NCBI GenBank assembly: GCA_964019425.1
Contig: OZ025802.1
Span: 744,001 to 808,000, forward strand
Direction: 5' to 3'
Source: Flectonema sp. DT1601
Taxonomy: Eukaryota; Euglenozoa; Diplonemea; Diplonemida; Diplonemidae
Length of the DNA: 64,000 nt
The position numbers were made by a program, and so were the translations under genes. Numbering within the stretch: position 1 is the stretch's first letter; each line of letters opens with the position of its first letter. Below the pieces are notes generated by a model. That model worked only from the letters and a program-made list of their open reading frames with translations, did no database searches and had not been told where the DNA came from. Positions 45,001 to 54,838 of this stretch are shown here, piece after piece.

Positions 45001-47262
45001 TGACGACACAAACCAACAAGAAGACTCCCATAATAATTAATTCAAACGACCACAGAATAGTTAATGGATGAAGGTGAGTAACATAGTCTCTGTTAACGAT
45101 CACACTAAAGGCTGGAAATAAAACGCACAAGACGTGAACAATAACAACTTTTGCCCTTTCTGCTGCGGGAATGTCAGCAAAACGAATACAAATTCGAAAG
45201 CATCCCTTCAAGCTTTTCGCAACCCAAAACCAATGACCAATAGCAGCTAAGGTTGTTAAGATGGTAGCTATTACTATTACAGCTGTTTGAAGAGAATGCC
45301 CCCTCGATCCATCTGAACACTCTCCAGTATCTCTTTTACAACATTGAATATGGTATCCTGTCGTAGCAGGTGACAGGATCCTATCTCCTACGCATATTGC
45401 TAATTTCTCTATTCTGGGGATGAAGCCGCTGTAGTTTCCGAATCTGTTTTGTTTTTGTTGTTTTTTTTTGTAAACAAAAAAAAAAAAAAGGAATTGCCTT
45501 GCCCTACCCTTTGACACATTAAAACATACTTCGCAGTTCCTTCAGTACCTGAAAACGATCCTCTCGTTTTATGAAACTGTGCTGACGAGTCTCCAAGATC
45601 AAAGAATAGAATCGCTAGCTCACTAACAACTTTTAGTAATTGTGATGAACCACAAAATGGTTTTCTAAGTGAGATTGCGAGATCTGAAACTCGAGCGTAG
45701 TTAAATCCAAAACAGAAGTAAGTTGACAAGACAGGATCGACTTCAATAAAGAAAGGAGATTGCATTAATACCCAATACTGATATGATGGAGGTATCAGTA
45801 GGTGATGATCTCTCCAGTTTCGTGAAGACACGTTGAATCTCACAAACGGAGCTGGTGGAACTGCTAAGTCAAAAAACGTTCTTTCGATTTCATCCATAGT
45901 AGTCGCATCAAGAACTTCTCCAGCGATGTCTTCAGTAAGCAAACTATCACCAGTCTTTGGGAGCAGACATTGAAACTCACCTTTATCAATAACAGTCAAG
46001 TGATATTCACCACTTAGTACTCCCTGAGCTGTATACAATCTTCCTGTTAAGGCAATCGTACCAGTGATTTCAGAGGTCTGAAGACGATAAGCCGTCTTAT
46101 TTGATCTCCCAATAAGTTCTATATTTGAACTGTTTACCATATAGTTCATACCTTGTTCTAACATTGCTGTTGTCGGAGGGATTGCTGAGATACCAGCAAT
46201 AGTCATGTCAGGGTTGGCAATCCATGTTATGTCGAGTAAAATACAATTTAATTTCCCACTTCGCTGATGGATAACTTTAGATTTTCCAGTGACGAGATCG
46301 ATCTCAGTACAGATGGTAAAGTCTAAAGTATTGTCTCCACTGTCACGAACAAATACATTAAAATCCGTCATCGCCGCGGTTGACGCGAGTGTAATAGCGT
46401 TAGTTTGTAAGATGGTAACTTGAGTTGTGTCTACCAACTTGAAATGAATTCTATGAGGATCACCCTCCAATATAATAATACGAACTTCACTACTCTCTGA
46501 AAGTCCAGGTAGATAAACCAAACTTGACGACTGAAGACGTGTTTTACAAGAACCCTTTCTCCCAGACGCGATGATATCAGGAAATGAAACACTTCCATTC
46601 TTAGTACTCTGACTTAGAGTTCCATACAACTTAAAATTAGCATCAACACCCTGATAATCACATGACAATTCAACAACAACATCTGACACAGTAAAGTTTC
46701 GATTACCCCAAGCATCACAGACTGATGCTGCTATTGGAGGAACAATCAATTGTCCACTTTTAACAGAAAGATCGCCATTGTTTGGTAAGATCCCAACAGG
46801 GAAACCCGTTGAAATAGACAACTGATAATAGTCAGTAGTCGTATCGTTACCGTTGTCGGTTGTTATCGATAGACCCCATTTCGCAGAGTCATCTGACTCA
46901 TTAAATAATCCACAAATTGATAATTTCAGTCCAGTGAAGACGATTGACTTTTCAACAGCAAACATCTGACTATCAGTCGTACAGAAGTACAATCCACCAC
47001 TGCAATTTGATATCGTCATTGACGTGGAGTTAGAATCTATTATTTTACCCATCAATTCTAACTCATATCGATTAGTTACTTGTGTTGGTATTTGGACATC
47101 GATCTCTTGTCCTACGAGGTATTCCGTCGGAATCCAACTAGTGTTTGTATTCGAACTAAGAGGATAAGCAGTGTCTCCACAACTATCACAAAGAACGAAA
47201 AGAAAACATAACTTGACCAACACAAGCAGCTGACATCTTTGAGGGCCCCATCGGAGGGGCAT
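42068..47262 (-). CDS. 1,630-residue membrane protein: large ectodomain, about seven spans, long cytoplasmic tail (five exons)
   Basis: Exons: 47262-45530, 45443-44722, 44649-42626, 42559-42395, 42316-42068; every intron starts GTATGT and ends CAG, and the frame closes exactly (4,893 bases). The product has a signal peptide (LLVLVKLCFLFVLCDSCG) and an ectodomain of about 620 residues with many N-glycosylation sequons and scattered Cys. About seven hydrophobic spans follow (roughly residues 625-865), then a tail of about 765 residues rich in Ser/Pro with many SP sites and acidic patches. This resembles a 7TM receptor with a large N-terminus, but I recognise no family signature, so receptor function is speculation. 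Start choice: CTAATGCAG ends two bases before the ATG. The tail looks disordered and phosphorylatable. The 72-bp second intron is in frame and stop-free, so an unspliced product would gain a Gln/Asn-rich insert between the last spans. Confidence 0.8.
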
Positions 47263-47516
47263 CCCTGCATTAGGAATAAATAAAAAAAATTAAAAAAAAA
47301 AATAGAAAAAATATCAATTTTTTCGGATCCCCAACAAAGTAACGTTTCGTTGTTTTTTTTTTTTTTTTTTTTTGTTCTTTTTGTTTTTTTTTTTCAATCA
47401 ATTTTTTTTTTTTATAACCAATCGTACCAGAAGATGCTCACAACGGTATCAGTCACTAAGCACCTACCCGAATACAAAAGAGTGTAGCTTTTCAACATAA
47501 CAACAAAACAATCACA

Positions 47517-48671
47517 TTAAATAACTCCAAACGTGTGTGTGAATACAGATGACCCAGCTCCTCCTATATTCTGTGTCATACCAATAGTCGCGTTGGGTAT
47601 TTGATTATCGCCAGCAGAGTCGGAGAGTTGTAGAAATATTTCAGCAGCCTGGTAGACACCAGTAGCACCAACAGGATGACCACGAGCTTTGAGACCACCG
47701 AATGTCGAGAATGGAATGGTTGATGTTTGACATCCACTTCCAGGTTGAGAGAAACCAGAAGCTTCGAGTGACAGACAAGCCATTATTGAATACGCGTCAT
47801 GAAGTTCGAAGACATCAATATCAGATCTAGAAAGTTGTGATCTTTCCAACACCTGTTCAGTTGATTGTCTGACTGCTCTCATCTCGAGAGGGTTCTCACG
47901 TTCTTCAACAGTTAGGATGTCGGTAGCTGACGCACTCGATAATAATTTTATTTTTTTTCTATCAGATCTCAACATTCCTTTATCAGAACAAAGAACAACA
48001 GCAGCAGCTCCATCACACATTGGACTCGCATCAAGAACTCTTATTGGATCGGTTACTACTCTACTGTTGTTATATTTATCGATATTTATTAACTTGTGAA
48101 AGGCCGCATGTTCGGATGACAACGCGTTCTTGTGTGCGATTATTGGAAAAGTTGAAAAGGCCTCTCGACTGACGTCTTTATACTTTTGAAGGTATTTCTT
48201 CATTAAGTGCCCATTCAATGAAACAAATGTCTCTCCCTTAGATCCTTCATGTTCCCAGTGAGATGCAGTTGCGAGAGACTTCGTAGCATGTGGAACAGAT
48301 GTGTGCGTCATCTGTTCAACTCCGAGTACGATGGCGATGTCAACTTCTCCCGACATTATTGAGAGATATCCCTGTCGTAGGGCACCTCCTCCAGCACCAC
48401 AACAGCTTTCTATTGTCATCGTGTCGAGGGGTTTATCATTATTATTACAAAGTCCTGCTTCAGTAGCAATTAACGGTCCCAAGTGTTGTTGATGACTGAG
48501 CATACCAGACATCATGTTGCCGACGTATAAACCTCTAACGTCGTTTTTTGTGATTCCGGAATCTGTGATCGCTTTTTCAATAGCTTCCTTACCCATTCCT
48601 GCTAGCGTGGCTCCCTTACCTCTGGTTATGTTTACAAGGCCGCATCCCATGAGGTAGACTCCGCGAGACAT
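47517..48671 (-). CDS. Thiolase of the SCP2-thiolase-like group
   Basis: 384 residues, single exon. Thiolase landmarks: nucleophilic Cys91 in ESCCGAGGGAL, DASPMCDGAAAVVL near 204-217, ELHDAYS with His281, GGLKARGHPVGATG with His332, and a C-terminal NIGGAGSS loop. The length and the HDAY and GLKARGHP motifs place it nearer the SCP2-thiolase/SLP branch than the classical 3-ketoacyl-CoA or acetoacetyl-CoA thiolases. These enzymes cleave or form 3-ketoacyl-CoA in lipid or sterol metabolism. It has no SCP2 sterol-carrier domain and ends FGVI, so there is no type-1 peroxisomal signal; there is also no obvious mitochondrial presequence. SCP2-like thiolases without the carrier domain are known in kinetoplastids and bacteria. 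An AAAG lies two bases before the start. Confidence 0.88.
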   Translation of the reverse strand: MSRGVYLMGCGLVNITRGKGATLAGMGKEAIEKAITDSGITKNDVRGLYVGNMMSGMLSHQQHLGPLIATEAGLCNNNDKPLDTMTIESCCGAGGGALRQGYLSIMSGEVDIAIVLGVEQMTHTSVPHATKSLATASHWEHEGSKGETFVSLNGHLMKKYLQKYKDVSREAFSTFPIIAHKNALSSEHAAFHKLINIDKYNNSRVVTDPIRVLDASPMCDGAAAVVLCSDKGMLRSDRKKIKLLSSASATDILTVEERENPLEMRAVRQSTEQVLERSQLSRSDIDVFELHDAYSIMACLSLEASGFSQPGSGCQTSTIPFSTFGGLKARGHPVGATGVYQAAEIFLQLSDSAGDNQIPNATIGMTQNIGGAGSSVFTHTFGVI

Positions 48672-48787
48672 CTCTTTGTTTTTATTTTTTTTTTTTTATA
48701 TAATAAGTTACTCTGAAAAAAAAAAAAAAAAAGAAATAATTTTTTTTATGCAATCGTAACAAACCAAAATAATGAAAAAATATGTAT

Positions 48788-49969
48788 TTAGTACTTCTTA
48801 GCTTTTATGAGGGAAGTGCTAACGGACTTAACTCCAGCTGGGATTTCCCAAATTATTTGTTTTGTGTGAGGAGTTACTTCATAAGTTGATTTCACTGTCC
48901 CATCAATGAGTAAAGAGTATGAACCCATTATCGGCATTTTCATAAACGAGTTCTGCCAAGGAGGTGTTATTTTCATTGGTTGGTGCAGACCAGTAATTCT
49001 AATTTCAGAACCATTTAATACTCTCACAGATATCGGAGGAGTTGATCTGCAGTCAAACGAATCTGACCAGGTCGGTGAAAATATAAAACCAGACCATCTG
49101 ATGGGACCTCCACATTTTAATAGAACGTGACAATAATTGTTGTCTGGGTTAACCAACGCTGCATGTAGAGAATCTGTGATTAAATCAATACCAAAAGGAG
49201 ATGGATGAACCTCATCATCCAAAACTTTTCCTTTTTTACTACCCTCTACTTGATATGAAAACAAGTCTACATACAATCCATTATTTGCTGCTGCTATTTC
49301 GGATATCGCCGTGTTTGCTTCAACAATCCAACCATCACTTGTAGATGGGTTTATCATGCTGAGACCGCACAGGACGATAGTAGTGGTCTTGTTGTAGTAT
49401 TGTTTAATCTGTGATACAAGCAGAGAATACCAAGATATGAAATGAGAGACTGTTGAAGCTCTCAAAGCATCATTCACCCCCAGCTGTATTATTATTGCTG
49501 TAATGTTGTTTCGTTGTTTACAAGTTGTTGCCGTGTTTATTATTGTTTTTGACATGTCTGACATCATCCAATCTTGCAATGCCAAACCAGGTCGTGAGTG
49601 TTTAATAATATCCACTTTTATATTATTAGTATTCAATAATTTAATCTTCAACTTGTCAGAATAATTTTTTTTTTTCTTATCACGAACATCATAAGCCATT
49701 GAGATACTATCACCAAAGACAGCGATACAACTGTTATTCAAAACTCCATTAGGAATTTCCAACAACCTGTTTAAGGGAGACATTCTTGAGTGTTGTATTT
49801 TAATCAACGAACTAACTGGACGATTACTTGAATTGTGTTCTTCTTCAGTTGAATTATTGATTTTAGATACCTTCGGTATGGCACATTCTTGTGATAAGAA
49901 TACTCTTCTAGATATATCAGTGAGTAGGAGGAGTAATAACAAGACCAGCAACCGACTACTGAACTTCAT
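48788..49969 (-). CDS. Secreted SGNH/GDSL-type hydrolase
   Basis: 393 residues with an N-terminal signal or anchor segment (LLVLLLLLLLTDIS). SGNH blocks: FGDSISMAYD with nucleophile Ser88, a Gly near HSRPGLAL (block II), GVND with Asn166 (block III), and DDEVHPSPFG with Asp242 and His245 (block V). The remaining 130 residues form a beta-rich C-terminal part with W and Cys pairs (GGPIRWSGFIF, SDSFDCRS), perhaps a carbohydrate- or substrate-binding module. Several N-glycosylation sequons support secretion. SGNH enzymes remove acyl or acetyl groups from lipids or polysaccharides; the substrate here is unknown. An acceptor AAAACAG lies 14 bases before the ATG. Confidence 0.85.
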   Translation of the reverse strand: MKFSSRLLVLLLLLLLTDISRRVFLSQECAIPKVSKINNSTEEEHNSSNRPVSSLIKIQHSRMSPLNRLLEIPNGVLNNSCIAVFGDSISMAYDVRDKKKKNYSDKLKIKLLNTNNIKVDIIKHSRPGLALQDWMMSDMSKTIINTATTCKQRNNITAIIIQLGVNDALRASTVSHFISWYSLLVSQIKQYYNKTTTIVLCGLSMINPSTSDGWIVEANTAISEIAAANNGLYVDLFSYQVEGSKKGKVLDDEVHPSPFGIDLITDSLHAALVNPDNNYCHVLLKCGGPIRWSGFIFSPTWSDSFDCRSTPPISVRVLNGSEIRITGLHQPMKITPPWQNSFMKMPIMGSYSLLIDGTVKSTYEVTPHTKQIIWEIPAGVKSVSTSLIKAKKY

Positions 49970-50580
49970 CAGAGGAGTTGCTGCTGTTTTAAAAAATTAA
50001 AATAATTCAAAATCAAATTCTCACGATTCCCTTAATGTCAATTCTTATTTTTTGCCTACCAGACCACACAAAGGCAATCTTCTCGGCTATAGCTAGTAGT
50101 AAGTCAGCAAGGAAAAGAGAGGGAAATCGACGAGGGACCAGAAAAGTCCGCCGGATGAAAAAAGAAAAGAAATACCCATGTGAAGGAGCAGCAGGAGGAG
50201 GAAAGGAGGATAACTTCCTCTGTCTCCCATTTCTCCGTTCCGATGGGGATGTCACAGAAAGAAAACGGCTAAAGAAATTATATAGCTCGAAATTAAATAA
50301 TAACTAGTTTGAAGAATCGAATTGACAACAATTCGTAAACAAAAAGAAATGGAATTACTACTCACACATTGAACCCAACATCATCATCATCATCATCACC
50401 TATCATCCGAAACACTCTGTCTTCCCAAAGAAGTGCGTTCCTTTTGCTTGGATCACACAGGTTCGGAGAGGGCAAAAAGTGCAAAGGATGGATGAAGAAG
50501 CGGATTATTATATTAAAAGAAAGGAGGAACACGAGAAACAATCGATCCCTCCTTTACACAACAACAACTAAACGTACAAC
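49970..50580. other. Intergenic: leader of the SGNH gene and 3' region of GST copy 1
   Basis: From 50050 onward this is part of the duplicated GST unit and contains a (CAT)6 run at 50379-50398. Open frames in it do not persist between the two copies, so it is probably 3' UTR. Confidence 0.55.
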
Positions 50581-51231
50581 CTACTGGAAGATCTTGTACA
50601 GTGGCATCTTCGGTGTGGCGTAGTAGGCCTTCACAACTGGAATGCTGGCAATCTTCTTCTTGTGGGCCATGATGTTCTTGAAACCGTCGAGACAGGTGGC
50701 CGGCACTCCCTCCATGGACCTCAACGGTTGCACAAAAGCGAACGCAGCGACGTCAGCCATAGTCAGGTGGTCGCCCACTGCGTATCCGCTCTTCGATTTC
50801 CCAAACTTTGCGTCCAACACCTTCAGCCACTTGTGTGAGTCGCCTCCCTCGGACACTGCCTTCGAGCGGACAGCATCCCTCTCAGCTCCCTCCGGCATCT
50901 TGTAAGAAGCAGAGATCGGTGCGAACATGTCTCCCAGCATGTCAACGAACTCGTCGACCTCCAGAGACAGAAGAGCGTCCTCCGGGTACAGCGCCTTTCC
51001 CTCGAACTTCGAAATCTTCGACACGTACCTCAACTGTGCCAAGCTCTGTCCGAACACCTTGCCTCCGACATGCAAAAGTGGAAGCTGCTTTGGAGCCACC
51101 TCCGCCTTCATCTTTCCCCATTCTTCCCCAGCCAGTCTCTGGTCTTCGAACTTGATCCCTCCCAGGGTGAGCGCAAGTCTCATCGACTCAGCACGTCCCG
51201 GAATCGGAAAGTAGACAACCTTGATGGACAT
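50581..51231 (-). CDS. Glutathione S-transferase, sigma-like, copy 1
   Basis: 216 residues. The thioredoxin-fold N-terminus has Tyr7 in KVVYFPIPGRAESMRLAL as the likely catalytic Tyr, QLPLLHVGGKVFGQSLAQLR as the glutathione site with the cis-Pro and QS pair, and the helical domain carries GDHLTMADVAAFAF, the N-capping box. It conjugates glutathione to electrophiles or acts as an isomerase; it is cytosolic. Closest to the sigma / alpha-mu-pi type group by the YFPxxGRAE start. The leader acceptor CTCTCATCTCAG lies about 39 bases before the ATG. The protein is identical to copy 2 as read. Confidence 0.92.
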   Translation of the reverse strand: MSIKVVYFPIPGRAESMRLALTLGGIKFEDQRLAGEEWGKMKAEVAPKQLPLLHVGGKVFGQSLAQLRYVSKISKFEGKALYPEDALLSLEVDEFVDMLGDMFAPISASYKMPEGAERDAVRSKAVSEGGDSHKWLKVLDAKFGKSKSGYAVGDHLTMADVAAFAFVQPLRSMEGVPATCLDGFKNIMAHKKKIASIPVVKAYYATPKMPLYKIFQ

Positions 51232-51755
51232 TGTTTGGTGTGAAGGTGTGGGTTCTTAGATGAAGTCACTGAGATGAGAGGGGGAAACATGAGGGGGATA
51301 AGAAACAACAACACCGACAAAACAAAACTAATAGAGAGCAAGCGAATTTCGCCTGAACCGCAAACCTGAGTCGGGGCAAAGTCTAATTAAGTCGTTGTCC
51401 CCCTCTCTTTGTGTTTTTGTTTTCTTTTTGCCTACCAGACCACACAAAGGCAATCTGCTTGGCTATAGCTAGTAGTGAGTCAGCAAGGAAAAGAGAGGGA
51501 AATCGACGAGGGACCAGAAAAGTCCTCCGGATGAAAAAAGAAGAAAAAACCCCAAGTGAAGGAGCAGCAGGAGGAGGAAAGGAGGATAACCTTCCTCTGT
51601 CTCCCATTTCTCCGTTCCGATGGGGATGTCACAGATAGAAAACGGCTAAAGAAATTATATAGCTCGAAATTAAATAATAACTAGTTTGAAGAATCGAATT
51701 GACAACAATTCGTAAACAAAAAGAAATGGAATTACTACTCACACATTGAACCCAA

Positions 51756-51790
<35 letters not shown>

Positions 51791-51972
51791 CCTATCATCC
51801 GAAACACTCTGTCTTCCCAAAGAAGTGCGTTCCTTTTGCTTGGATCACACAGGTTCGCAGAGGACAAAAAGTGCAAAGGATGGATGAAGAAGCGGATTAT
51901 TATATTAAAAGAAAGGAGGAACACGAGAAACAATCGATCCCTCCTTTACACAACAACAACTAAACGTACAAC
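51232..51972. other. Intergenic between the GST copies
   Basis: 51232-51425 holds the leader of copy 1 and a stretch unique to this position; 51426-51972 repeats the 3' region seen after copy 1, with the longer CAT run at 51756-51790. No separate gene seen. Confidence 0.6.
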
Positions 51973-52623
51973 CTACTGGAAGATCTTGTACAGTGGCATC
52001 TTCGGTGTGGCGTAGTAGGCCTTCACAACTGGAATGCTGGCAATCTTCTTCTTGTGGGCCATGATGTTCTTGAAACCGTCGAGACAGGTGGCCGGCACTC
52101 CCTCCATGGACCTCAACGGCTGCACAAAAGCGAACGCAGCGACGTCAGCCATAGTCAGGTGGTCGCCCACTGCGTATCCGCTCTTCGATTTCCCAAACTT
52201 TGCGTCCAACACCTTCAGCCACTTGTGTGAGTCGCCTCCCTCGGACACTGCCTTCGAGCGGACAGCATCCCTCTCAGCTCCCTCCGGCATCTTGTAAGAA
52301 GCAGAGATTGGTGCGAACATGTCTCCCAGCATGTCAACGAACTCGTCGACCTCCAGAGACAGAAGAGCGTCCTCCGGGTACAGCGCCTTTCCCTCGAACT
52401 TCGAAATCTTCGACACGTACCTCAACTGTGCCAAGCTCTGTCCGAACACCTTGCCTCCGACATGCAAAAGTGGAAGCTGCTTTGGAGCAACCTCCGCCTT
52501 CATCTTTCCCCATTCCTCCCCAGCCAGCCTCTGGTCTTCGAACTTGATCCCTCCCAGGGTGAGCGCAAGTCTCATCGACTCAGCACGTCCCGGAATCGGA
52601 AAGTAAACAACCTTGATGGACAT
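51973..52623 (-). CDS. Glutathione S-transferase, sigma-like, copy 2
   Basis: 216 residues, same protein as copy 1. The coding sequences differ at only about half a dozen silent positions, against two unrelated leaders, which points to recent duplication or ongoing conversion. A leader acceptor (TTTTCTACCTCAG) lies about 26 bases before the ATG, so each copy keeps its own processing signal and both look functional. Confidence 0.92.
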   Translation of the reverse strand: MSIKVVYFPIPGRAESMRLALTLGGIKFEDQRLAGEEWGKMKAEVAPKQLPLLHVGGKVFGQSLAQLRYVSKISKFEGKALYPEDALLSLEVDEFVDMLGDMFAPISASYKMPEGAERDAVRSKAVSEGGDSHKWLKVLDAKFGKSKSGYAVGDHLTMADVAAFAFVQPLRSMEGVPATCLDGFKNIMAHKKKIASIPVVKAYYATPKMPLYKIFQ

Positions 52624-52963
52624 TATTTGGTGAAGATTGAGATATGCTGAGGTAGAAAATAAGAAATACCAAACAAAACAACACCGACAAGATCATTAGA
52701 CATGCTATTCGACAGATTAGTGTGACGAATGTACAAAGATTACGCACAGTTACATGTGCGAGTCTAAACAATAAGTGCCTTCAGAATAACTGTGTTCTCT
52801 AATGCTGATCAAAGCTGACGAATATTAGAATCTGTCATCAGACTGATGACATATGCGATATGGACACACAGGAATAAGGTACTTAGAAAGTTCACAACGT
52901 GAGAAAGTGTTCTATCAGAACTCTCATTATCGCAACGTCTGACAATTTCTTTTTATTCTTTTT
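52624..52963. other. Intergenic between GST copy 2 and the tubulin acetyltransferase
   Basis: Mixed composition, includes the leader of GST copy 2. No repeat or gene recognised. Confidence 0.45.
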
Positions 52964-54005
52964 TTAAATTAATATTGAGGATGGGAGAGGGGAGTAAAGA
53001 AACAAAAAAAATAAAGCGCCTGGCATGCACTTATGAAATAACATTTGCTCTACATATCTACGAGGGGGGGTGGTGGTGGTGGAGGGATTTTTCTTTCTGA
53101 ATTTTCTTAAATTCTTCACCACGATTAAGATTTGCTTCAATGAGCCAACAACAGTCTTCCATATGACAAGCTGAGCCAACAACAGTCTTCCATATGACAA
53201 GCTGTTTAGGAATTCTTTTTTTTTTTTTTTTTCAAGCGACAAAGTTACTCGTGGTACTGAATACTTACGCATAAGGAGGTCTGACAAGTCGTTTTCCAGT
53301 ACGCTGGACTGGCGTATGAAGACCGACAGGAGCCTCAAGACCACCACCTTGCATATTTATGATATTATAATTGTTAACGGGAGGTGTTGCTGCTGTTTCC
53401 ATGCGAGTAGCTGGGGGTGGTGTTGGAGCTGGTGGTGGAGGGGTATTAGAATCGGATTCAGAATTCCAGTATTGATCATAAATAACGTAATTATTATTCT
53501 GAGCGACAAAGTCAGTCAATTGATAATGTTTTGATAAGAATGAGAGTAGTTTAGGACTCGGTCGATCGTAACCCAATCTCCTCGGTGGGACATCTACGTC
53601 GTTCAGCATTCTTTCAAACAAACAATATCCAACACCCGTTCTCTGATGTGTTTCCGAAACATAAAAGTCGAGTACACACATCGGAGAGATTTCATGAAAT
53701 TCCGCGTACTTCCCTCTGATGAAGAGCTTCTTGAGTCCTATTTTTAATAATCCATAAACTAACCCACCAGATCCAACTATATATAACTTATGATCGCTAC
53801 CAGCAAGAAGAGAAGCACTACTGATAACTCGAGGTAGTCCTTGAGCTTTTGCGCTTCTCACACCTAAAGAGTCGATTAAGTTAGAAATGCCAACACCAAC
53901 TGGTGTTCTTCTTGCTTGTGTTATGGATCTGCTATCCCAAATAGTAATTCCTAACTCTTCTCCTCCAACGTTTAGTATTTTCTTAACTTCTTGTGTGGTT
54001 TCCAT
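52964..54005 (-). CDS. ATAT1: Alpha-tubulin N-acetyltransferase (MEC-17/ATAT1), two exons, two possible ends
   Basis: Exon 1 is 54005-53269. It has the ATAT GNAT core: MCVLDFYVSETHQRTGVGYC, the acetyl-CoA loop QRTGVG, then YDRPSPKLLSFLSKHYQL and NNYVIYDQYW, all close to human ATAT1. The enzyme acetylates Lys40 of alpha-tubulin inside the microtubule lumen, chiefly in cilia and flagella. After about residue 185 the chain is Pro/Thr-rich. The exon ends at a GTAAGT donor. A 31-bp tandem duplication (53142-53203) gives two identical acceptors: using the first (exon from 53201) gives 324 residues with stop at 52964-52966; using the second (exon from 53170) gives 256 residues ending GRLLLAH with stop at 53137-53139. 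The second is probably the ancestral end, because the first reads on through low-complexity sequence. Confidence 0.9.
53142..53203 (-). repeat. 31-bp tandem duplication spanning the ATAT1 3' splice site
   Basis: Copies at 53142-53172 and 53173-53203 are identical. Each supplies CAG followed by CTTGTCATATGG on the gene strand. 31 is not a multiple of three, so the two acceptors put the downstream exon in different frames. Confidence 0.95.
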
Positions 54006-54374
54006 ATCGTGATATCAAGTGGTTGTAGTAGTAGTAGTCCTGTTAATGAATTAATGGGTGGTACTCAGTTAGGGTAATTATAATAAGGTTGATGTTGGTA
54101 TTTAGATCGAAAGCTTGTTGTAGTCTGGCCCTGTTTTATAAAATTAATAATAATAATAATAAAAAGGTTCACACAACAACCGTTGCTTATTAAACAGTGC
54201 GACTTTGCAGCAAAAAAAAAAAAAAAAAGAGGAAAAGCAAAGAATGGGAAGGGTGGGGAGAAAAAGAAAATTTTGTGTGTTTTTTTTTATTTTTGCTTTT
54301 TTTCTATCTTCTTTTTTTTTTTTTTTTTTTTTTTTTGCTGTCTCTTTATTGTATTTTTCACGTTTTTTTTTTTT

Positions 54375-54408
<34 letters not shown>

Positions 54409-54780
54409 ATAGTTTCGTAAACATAAAATAATAAATTCAAACACATGGTTGAGAAGACCTCCTTTAACAAAGATTTGCTATTTTCAAAAAAAATTGTAAT
54501 CAGAAATTGAAAAGAAAGTTGATTCACACGTTGTTTCAATCTTACGCTTACAGTATTATATAAAACCTAACATAGTTGTTTCCGGATGACATAATCTTCA
54601 GGAAACAGTAACTTAAGAAAAAGAAGAGGGAGAGAGACACAAAAAGTAGTTTGAGTGGCGTCATCTAATAGCCGAGTTCTGTTTTTTTTGTTTCTTTTTT
54701 GCTATCCAACATAGTCGGAGAAGAAACTATTCAGGTTGAAAAGCTGTTATTCTTTATAGCCATGACTTAATTACCCCCCC

Positions 54781-54838
54781 CGTGCGACTGGATTTTGTCT
54801 GCGTTCAACGAAAATATAAGGCTAAATCTGAATAGTTT
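54781..54838 (+). repeat. Short dispersed repeat, three related copies
   Basis: Related segments occur at 40580-40630, 54781-54838 and 57029-57064. Shared core: TGTCTGCGTTCAACGAAAAT or close variants, with AAGGCT shortly after in the two right-hand copies, each followed by long T or A runs. Possibly ends of a small decayed mobile element. Identity is moderate. Confidence 0.5.

Larger units (their letters stand above)
50050..52633 (-). repeat. Tandem segmental duplication of a 1.2 kb GST unit
   Basis: Units 50050-51241 and 51426-52633 match closely from TTTTGCCTACCAGACCAC at the 3' side to just upstream of the GST start codon (TTTGGTG), separated by 184 bp of unrelated sequence. The offset is 1,376 bp at the 3' side and 1,392 bp in the gene; the main cause is a CAT triplet run grown from 6 copies (50379-50398) to 11 copies (51756-51790). 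The leaders before the two ATGs are different. Confidence 0.92.

Noticed and set aside
45409-45517. Overlap of two long minus-strand frames as evidence for two separate genes
   Set aside because: An 86-bp GTATGT...AACAG intron at 45444-45529 joins them in frame into one membrane protein.
50013-50255. Arg/Phe-rich minus frames in the 3' region of both GST copies
   Set aside because: The frames differ at both ends between the two duplicated copies and are not conserved as a unit; probably 3' UTR.
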